Shown: one piece after another, positions 14,093-18,690 of the stretch
How the letters are laid out: every line of letters begins with the position of its first letter
How positions within the stretch are numbered: position 1 is the stretch's first letter
NCBI GenBank assembly: GCA_041739085.1
Contig: JBGSON010000031.1
Coordinates: forward strand, 1 to 18,690
Direction: 5' to 3'
Source of the DNA: JBGSON01 sp041739085
GTDB lineage: Bacteria; Patescibacteriota; Gracilibacteria; CAIRYL01
DNA length: 18,690 nucleotides
The notes under the pieces: generated by a model
The model's input: the letters and a program-made list of their open reading frames with translations, nothing else
Database searches by the model: none
Told to the model about the DNA's origin: nothing
Position numbers and translations under genes: made by a program

Positions 14093-16846
14093 ATGAAACG
14101 ACAAATAATGTTCCCGCAAAGCGCTTTCCCTATGAATGAAAACATAACGACAAAGCAGGGTTTATCTTCTGGGCTTTCCTCTGAAAAAGCAAGGATTTTC
14201 CTCGAGAAATACGGTCCGAACATATTGCCGAAAAAGAAATCTGATCCCTGGTGGAAGAAGCTCTTAAAGGAATTTTCTGACCTCATGGTCGTCATCCTTA
14301 TCTTTGCCTCTCTTCTTTCATTCTTCCTTGGCGAAAAGATCGACGGGAGCATCATCCTCGCGATCGTTTTTCTGAACGCCGGAATCGGGTTTTTTCAGGA
14401 GTGGAAGAGCGAGAAGACGCTCGAGGCTCTCCAGAAGATGGTCTCTCCGGAGGCGACTGTCATCAGGGACGGAGTAGAGCAGAAGATCGAAGCGAAAAAC
14501 CTTGTCCCCGGAGATCTCATCGTCATCCGTGAAGGCGACCGAATCCCTGCAGACGGGAAGGTCGTGGAGGTCGGCGACCTCAAGGTCGAGGAATCCGCGC
14601 TCACCGGCGAACCGTATCCCGTGGAAAAAGAGAAAGATGCTCCCGTTTTTCTCGGGACTGCTGTCGTTTTTGGTTCAGCACGCGTTCTCATCACCGAGAC
14701 GGGCGCGAAAACAAAATTCGGACTTATTGCCCATCTCACGCTGAATACACGATCCGCGGAGAGCCCTCTTCAGAAAGAGATCGCCGATATCGGGATATTT
14801 GTCGGGAAGATTGCAGTGGCGATCGTCGCCGTCATTTTTCTCCTCGATTATTTTTGGAAAGGTTCAAAGGTCGTGGAGTCGTTTCTTTTCTCCATCAGCG
14901 TCGCCGTGGCCGCAGTCCCGGAGGGCCTTCCCGCTACGATCACCATCGCGCTTGCGCTTGGCGTCCAGCGCCTCGCAAAGAATAAAGCTGTCGTTAAAAA
15001 ACTCTCGTCCGTGGAAACTCTCGGTGCAACAACCGTCATCTGTTCGGATAAAACCGGAACGATCACGAGGAATGAAATGACGGTGCGGGAAGGTTATTTT
15101 TCTGATGGAGTGAGCGCTTCCTGGGAAGGCATCGGATGGAATTCCATCGGACATATTACGATGTCCGGATTACCAAAATCTTCCCATGCTTCCTCTCTTT
15201 CTGTCGTCCTGGAAATCGGCATGCACTGCAATGAGGCAATAATATCCCCTGCCGGCGATGCCGGAGTATTCAGTATTATCGGTGACCCCACGGAAGCAGC
15301 GATTCTCATCGCCGCAGAAAAATTCCGCAATCAGTCCCCAGGATTTCCCCGTGAGGTGGCAGAACCAACAAAGAAATATCCGTTTGATTCCTCGAGGAAG
15401 ATGATGAGCGTTCTTGCAGGAAATGGAAAAGACGGAAATGTCCTGTATTCCAAAGGTGCTCCGGAAATGATCCTCCCGAATGCGACCCATTTCTTTGACG
15501 GGGAAAAGGAAGCCGTCATGACTCCGGAAAAGCGTGCAGAATTCCTTGCGCACGTTTCGGAGTTGAGCGAAAAAGCGCTTCGCGTCCTCGCTTTTGCAAA
15601 GAAAAATATTGGAGGAGATGTGCCGAAGACTCCGAAGGAGGCGGAACACTCGCTCGTTTTTTACGGACTCCTCGGAATGATCGATCCTCCGCGTGCGGAG
15701 GTCCCGGAAGCGGTCGAAGCAGCCCATTCCGCGGGAGTCAGGATCATCATTATCACCGGAGATAATCCGAAGACTGCGGAAGCGATTTCGCGCGAAGTCG
15801 GGATCATCCGGGAAGATGAACCTCGGATCATCACCGGGGACGAGATGCGGGCCATGAGCGACGGAGAACTCACCATGATGCTCTACGAAACGGTGAATGG
15901 TCCGAAAAAAGGTGCAAAAAAATACCGTGATATCCTCTTTGCCCGTTCAGCGCCTGAGGATAAGATGCGGATTGTTTCCCTTCTCCAGGAGAAGGGAGAG
16001 ATCGTCGCTGTCACCGGTGACGGGGTGAACGACGCACCCGCCCTTAAAAAAGCAAATATCGGCGTCACTATGGGGATCGCGGGGACCGAAGTCTCGAAAG
16101 AAGCCGCGAGCATGATCCTTCTCGATGATTCGTTCGCGACGATCGTCTTTGCGATCCGGGAGGGAAGGATCATCTATGAGAACCTGAAGAAGTTCATCTT
16201 CTTCCTCTTTTCGGGAAACATGAGTGAGCTCATGGTGATCCTCGCCGTGCTCTGTTTCTCCATTCCGAATCCTTTCACTGCCGTCCTCATTCTCGTCGTT
16301 AACTTGGGAACAGATGCTCTTCCTGCCATCGCCCTCAGCTTTGAAAAAGGGGAAAAGGAGATCATGAATATTCCTCCGCGCGCTCCCGACGCCCGGATCC
16401 TCAACAAACAATTTATCCTCCGCATCTTCCGAACAGGTCTTCTCCTCACTGCTTCCGTTCTTGCCGTCGTCCTCTGGAGTCTTATGAACTCGGGATGGAG
16501 CTATGGCGAGGGGATCTCTGAATTCGAGTATGAAAAACTCCGAAGCCTCGCTTTCGCGACACTTGTCCTTTCACAGCTCTTCGTCGCATTCTCGGTCCGG
16601 CACTTCCGCCATTCTGCTCTCCATGGCCTGACTGACAATCTCTTCCTCTTCTTCTCGCTTGGGGTGTCACTCGCCATCGTCCTCGCGGTCATCTACATCC
16701 CCCTCCTTCAGGTGGTATTCAAAACATCTGCGCTCACAGGAAAAGAAATGGCCATGGTCGTTTACCTCTCCTCCCTGACTCTCTGGATAGAAGAAATCCG
16801 AAAATTCCTCTTGTCCCGGAAACTGATGAAAGTGGAAACTACATGA
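14093..16846 (+). CDS. P2-type cation ATPase, probably Ca2+-transporting
   Basis: A 917-residue P-type ATPase of the SERCA/PMCA-like group, an integral membrane pump. In order: N-terminal cation ATPase domain (about 17-80), actuator loop T171-G-E173 (ALTGEP), M4 with P276-EGLP, phosphorylation site D319 in CSDKTGT, nucleotide domain with KGAPE (454-458), TGDNPK (555-560), hinge TGDGVNDAPA (641-650), and C-terminal helices. Calcium-site equivalents are E277 (M4), N709 and E712 (M5, GNMSEL), and N737, T740 and D741 (M6, NLGTDALP); the M8 position is Gln (Q828) rather than the Glu of SERCA. Calcium export is therefore likely; another divalent ion is possible. The start could instead be the ATG at 14132 (MNENITTKQG). 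Its last 8 bases overlap the 3' end of the opposite ferredoxin gene. Confidence 0.93.
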   Translation: MKRQIMFPQSAFPMNENITTKQGLSSGLSSEKARIFLEKYGPNILPKKKSDPWWKKLLKEFSDLMVVILIFASLLSFFLGEKIDGSIILAIVFLNAGIGFFQEWKSEKTLEALQKMVSPEATVIRDGVEQKIEAKNLVPGDLIVIREGDRIPADGKVVEVGDLKVEESALTGEPYPVEKEKDAPVFLGTAVVFGSARVLITETGAKTKFGLIAHLTLNTRSAESPLQKEIADIGIFVGKIAVAIVAVIFLLDYFWKGSKVVESFLFSISVAVAAVPEGLPATITIALALGVQRLAKNKAVVKKLSSVETLGATTVICSDKTGTITRNEMTVREGYFSDGVSASWEGIGWNSIGHITMSGLPKSSHASSLSVVLEIGMHCNEAIISPAGDAGVFSIIGDPTEAAILIAAEKFRNQSPGFPREVAEPTKKYPFDSSRKMMSVLAGNGKDGNVLYSKGAPEMILPNATHFFDGEKEAVMTPEKRAEFLAHVSELSEKALRVLAFAKKNIGGDVPKTPKEAEHSLVFYGLLGMIDPPRAEVPEAVEAAHSAGVRIIIITGDNPKTAEAISREVGIIREDEPRIITGDEMRAMSDGELTMMLYETVNGPKKGAKKYRDILFARSAPEDKMRIVSLLQEKGEIVAVTGDGVNDAPALKKANIGVTMGIAGTEVSKEAASMILLDDSFATIVFAIREGRIIYENLKKFIFFLFSGNMSELMVILAVLCFSIPNPFTAVLILVVNLGTDALPAIALSFEKGEKEIMNIPPRAPDARILNKQFILRIFRTGLLLTASVLAVVLWSLMNSGWSYGEGISEFEYEKLRSLAFATLVLSQLFVAFSVRHFRHSALHGLTDNLFLFFSLGVSLAIVLAVIYIPLLQVVFKTSALTGKEMAMVVYLSSLTLWIEEIRKFLLSRKLMKVETT

Positions 16847-17147
16847 GGAGCTCCATTTCGAGGGAGTGTTCTTTCCCGTCTTCCGCGAATTCTGGCTTGA
16901 CTCCTGCGACGCATGTGAGGACAACATCTTCATCTGTTTCGATGTACTTCGCCCCATCCTTCTCTCTGTCGATGAGTTCCATGCCCGTCTTTATTCTTGC
17001 CGCACAGCTCATGCATGCACCCGCATGACAGGAAAATGGGATGTCGATCCCCTCGTCCGCCGCTTCGTCGAGGATGTTTTTCTCGCCCTTCGGGTGAAAA
17101 GAACCGATTTTATTTCCGGACGCGTCGATGATGGTGCAGGTGATCAT
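16839..17147 (-). CDS. Plant-type [2Fe-2S] ferredoxin
   Basis: A 102-residue ferredoxin with the fer2 pattern: C40-x4-C45-x2-C48 (CHAGACMSC) and C79 (VLTC), which hold a [2Fe-2S] cluster. The fold landmarks ILDEAADEGIDIPFSC before the loop and ETDEDVVLTCVAGVKP after it are standard. It should act as a one-electron carrier in the cytoplasm; the partner is unknown. The frame is open further upstream to 17240, but that part is cysteine-rich nonsense overlapping the octamer repeat, so I start at MITCTI (17147), downstream of a plausible promoter. It ends inside the last 8 bases of the ATPase gene on the other strand. Confidence 0.88.
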   Translation of the reverse strand: MITCTIIDASGNKIGSFHPKGEKNILDEAADEGIDIPFSCHAGACMSCAARIKTGMELIDREKDGAKYIETDEDVVLTCVAGVKPEFAEDGKEHSLEMELLM

Positions 17148-17177
17148 AAGAAAAGAAAAATGAATGTATCCGTGTTC

Positions 17178-17206
17178 ACCATAAATGAAAATACGTTTCC
17201 TTTCAA
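17178..17206 (-). promoter_or_regulatory. Probable promoter of the plant-type ferredoxin
   Basis: Minus strand: TTGAAA (17206-17201) and TATGGT (17183-17178), 17 bases apart. The ATG at 17147 is 30 bases beyond the -10 box. The leader is T-rich with no Shine-Dalgarno. It lies right after the octamer dyad. Confidence 0.45.
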
Positions 17207-17214
17207 TGCAAGAT

Positions 17215-17296
17215 AAGCACGCATGCGAGCAAGCGGACAAGCAGACAAGCGAACATGCAAGAGTGCTTTCTTGCTTGCTTGTTCGCTTGCAAGCTT
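17215..17296. repeat. Palindromic element of convergent octamer tandem repeats
   Basis: Six octamers run in register on the plus strand from 17215: AAGCACGC, ATGCGAGC, AAGCGGAC, AAGCAGAC, AAGCGAAC, ATGCAAGA. After two bases (GT), four octamers run on the minus strand inward from 17296: AAGCTTGC, AAGCGAAC, AAGCAAGC, AAGAAAGC. The shared consensus is about AAGCRRAC. The arms pair as a hairpin: 17246-17261 with 17274-17289, 15 of 16 matches, loop 17262-17273. It lies between the end of carB and the ferredoxin promoter and fills most of that 160-base gap. No T-run follows on the minus strand, so intrinsic termination is uncertain. Confidence 0.75.
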
Positions 17297-17307
17297 ACCC
17301 GCTTTTA

Positions 17308-18690
17308 CTACGACTTCCGGAACGAATCCCAGTCCGTCACCGGGAGCTCTTTCCCCCTCCATTTGATGAGCGACTGTGTCATGAGCTTCGCCACCTGGAC
17401 GTTCGTGATGAGAGGGATGTTCGAGTCGATCGCCGCTCTCCTCGTAATATATCCTTCTGTCTTTTCTTCATGGGCATAGGACCTCGGGATGTTGATGACA
17501 AGATCGAGCTTCTTTTCCTTCATGAAGGTGAGGATCTTCGGAGATTGATTTTCCGACATCCGGAAGAGAGTCTTCGCCGGGATTCCGTGCGAGGAGAGGA
17601 ATTCGGAAGTCCCCTTTGTCGCGTAAAGCTCGAATCCCATCTTCACGAGGTCTTTCATGGGATCAACGAGCGCGTACTTGTCCTCCATTTTTCCGATGGA
17701 GAGGAGGATATGTTTCTCGGGTATCCGGAACCCTGTCGCGAGCATCGCCTTGAGGAACGCCTCCTCCTGGTTTTCTCCAAAACATCCGACCTCTCCAGTG
17801 GATGCCATCTCCACGGAGAGCACGGGATCTGCTCCGCGAAGCCTGGAGAAAGAGAACTGCGGCACCTTCACGCCGACATAATCGAGGTCGAGCGTGTTAT
17901 ATTTCCGTTTTCTTTCATCTTTCGATTCGATCTCTCCAAGCGCTGCCCGCGTCCCGATGTCGATAAAATTATGTCCTGTCACTTTCGAGACGAACGGGAA
18001 CGACCGGGAGGCGCGGAGATTGAGTTCGATGACTTTGATGTCATTATTCTTCGCGAGGAACTGGATATTAAAAGGACCCGTGATGTCGAGCTTTTTCACG
18101 AGGACTTTCGCGATCTCTTTCGCTCTCCGCACGGTTTCGAGATACGTTTTCTGCGGAGGGAGGACGATCGTGGCGTCTCCGGAATGGACTCCCGCGTTCT
18201 CAACGTGTTCGGAGATGGCATAGATGACGAGCTCGCCTTTTCCCCCGACGGCATCGATCTCGATCTCCCGCGCGCCGACTTCGTACTTCGAGACGACCAC
18301 AGGGGCATCAGATGATATCTTCACCGCTTTTGAGAGGTAGTGTTCGATGTCATTTTCAGAGAGCGCGACTGCCATGGCCGCCCCCGAGAGGACATAACTC
18401 GGCCGGATGAGGACGGGGTATCCGACCTTTCTCGCAAATTTCTTCGCGTCTTCTATGGTAAAGAACTGCTCCCACTTCGGCTGGTCGATCCCGAGTTCAT
18501 CGAGGAGCGCGGAAAAGATCTGCCGGGATTCCGCGCGGTGGATGCTCTTCGGCGAGGTTCCGAAGATCCTCACTCCGTTTTCACCGAGTCTTTTCGCAAG
18601 GTTGTTCGGGATCTGTCCTCCGGAGAAGAGGACGACCCCCTCCGGATTCTCGATCTCATAGATATCCATGACACGCTCGAGGGAGAGTTC
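17308..18690 (-). CDS. carB: Carbamoyl-phosphate synthase large subunit, C-terminal half (5' end beyond window)
   Basis: The frame is open from the window edge (ELSLERV before MDIYE at 18669) to the stop at 17308, 460 residues, so this is the second half of CarB and not a complete gene. It makes carbamoyl phosphate for pyrimidines and arginine. Numbering from the Met at 18669: preATP-grasp end FSGGQIPNNLA (15-25), GTSPKSIHRAESR (37-49), second ATP-grasp with RPSYVLSGAAM (89-99), EHVENAGVHSGDAT (154-167), GPFNIQF (198-204) and the metal-binding ELNLRASRSFPFVSK (215-229). The C-terminal MGS-like allosteric domain (about 320-440) follows. Motifs such as GGQ-PNN, VLSGAAM and NLRASRSFPFVSK match the eukaryotic CAD/CPS1 type better than E. 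coli (GGQTPL, VLGGRAM, NPRAARTVPFVSK). No carA is visible in the window. Confidence 0.95.
   Translation of the reverse strand, partial: ELSLERVMDIYEIENPEGVVLFSGGQIPNNLAKRLGENGVRIFGTSPKSIHRAESRQIFSALLDELGIDQPKWEQFFTIEDAKKFARKVGYPVLIRPSYVLSGAAMAVALSENDIEHYLSKAVKISSDAPVVVSKYEVGAREIEIDAVGGKGELVIYAISEHVENAGVHSGDATIVLPPQKTYLETVRRAKEIAKVLVKKLDITGPFNIQFLAKNNDIKVIELNLRASRSFPFVSKVTGHNFIDIGTRAALGEIESKDERKRKYNTLDLDYVGVKVPQFSFSRLRGADPVLSVEMASTGEVGCFGENQEEAFLKAMLATGFRIPEKHILLSIGKMEDKYALVDPMKDLVKMGFELYATKGTSEFLSSHGIPAKTLFRMSENQSPKILTFMKEKKLDLVINIPRSYAHEEKTEGYITRRAAIDSNIPLITNVQVAKLMTQSLIKWRGKELPVTDWDSFRKS

Noticed and set aside
17148..17240. 31-residue N-terminal extension of the plant-type ferredoxin (cysteine-rich)
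   Set aside because: It is read from the promoter and the octamer repeat, and the ferredoxin fold starts at MITCTI; the cysteines come from repeat sequence.
17215..17296. CRISPR array
   Set aside because: Units are 8 bp, contiguous, without spacers, and occur in both orientations.
17185..18315. 376-codon open frame on the plus strand opposite carB
   Set aside because: Shadow of carB; the minus-strand frame has unmistakable CarB motifs.
1..18690. UGA recoding as in Gracilibacteria/Absconditabacteria
   Set aside because: TGA terminates ruvA, the first prepilin and the thioredoxin-fold ferredoxin at expected places, and the long genes contain no in-frame TGA.

Overview
The window looks like chromosomal DNA from a small-genome bacterium of the Candidate Phyla Radiation (Patescibacteria). 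This is inferred from the gene set: a cysteine-rich zinc-ribbon protein of the kind often mislabelled 'CaiB/BaiF' in those genomes, very large orphan proteins, and minor pilins with little else around them. Composition is near 50% GC by eye. TGA ends several genes and does not interrupt the long reading frames, so the code is standard; that argues against Gracilibacteria and Absconditabacteria. Peregrinibacteria or a similar lineage is possible but unproven. Almost no start codon has a Shine-Dalgarno sequence, yet several have clear TTGACA/TATAAT-type promoters.

Left part (1-5750, all minus strand): three unusual genes, each with its own promoter. They are a cysteine-rich zinc-ribbon protein cut by the window edge, a 662-residue radical SAM protein, and a 764-residue orphan protein whose first half is an internal tandem duplication. 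Middle-left (5811-10124, minus): cell-envelope and housekeeping genes. These are a LysM/M23 peptidoglycan hydrolase with its own promoter, a run of fumarase class I alpha subunit, FtsQ-like division protein and DacA-like D,D-carboxypeptidase, and a small YggU/DUF167 protein.

Middle-right (10232-13708, plus): tRNA-Leu(UAG) with encoded CCA, ruvA, then three overlapping or closely spaced prepilin genes (class III signal sequences) driven by a strong promoter inside the end of ruvA. Right part (13716-18690): a thioredoxin-fold [2Fe-2S] ferredoxin (minus), a Ca2+-type P-type ATPase (plus), a plant-type [2Fe-2S] ferredoxin (minus), and the C-terminal half of the carbamoyl-phosphate synthase large subunit (minus, running off the window), which resembles the eukaryotic CAD/CPS1 type.

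No insertion sequence, CRISPR array, phage gene or recognisable defence operon was found. The most unusual structures are two intergenic dyads, at about 10324-10396 and 17215-17296. Each is built of degenerate 8-9 bp tandem units that converge on a centre from both strands. No intergenic stretch exceeds about 260 bases.
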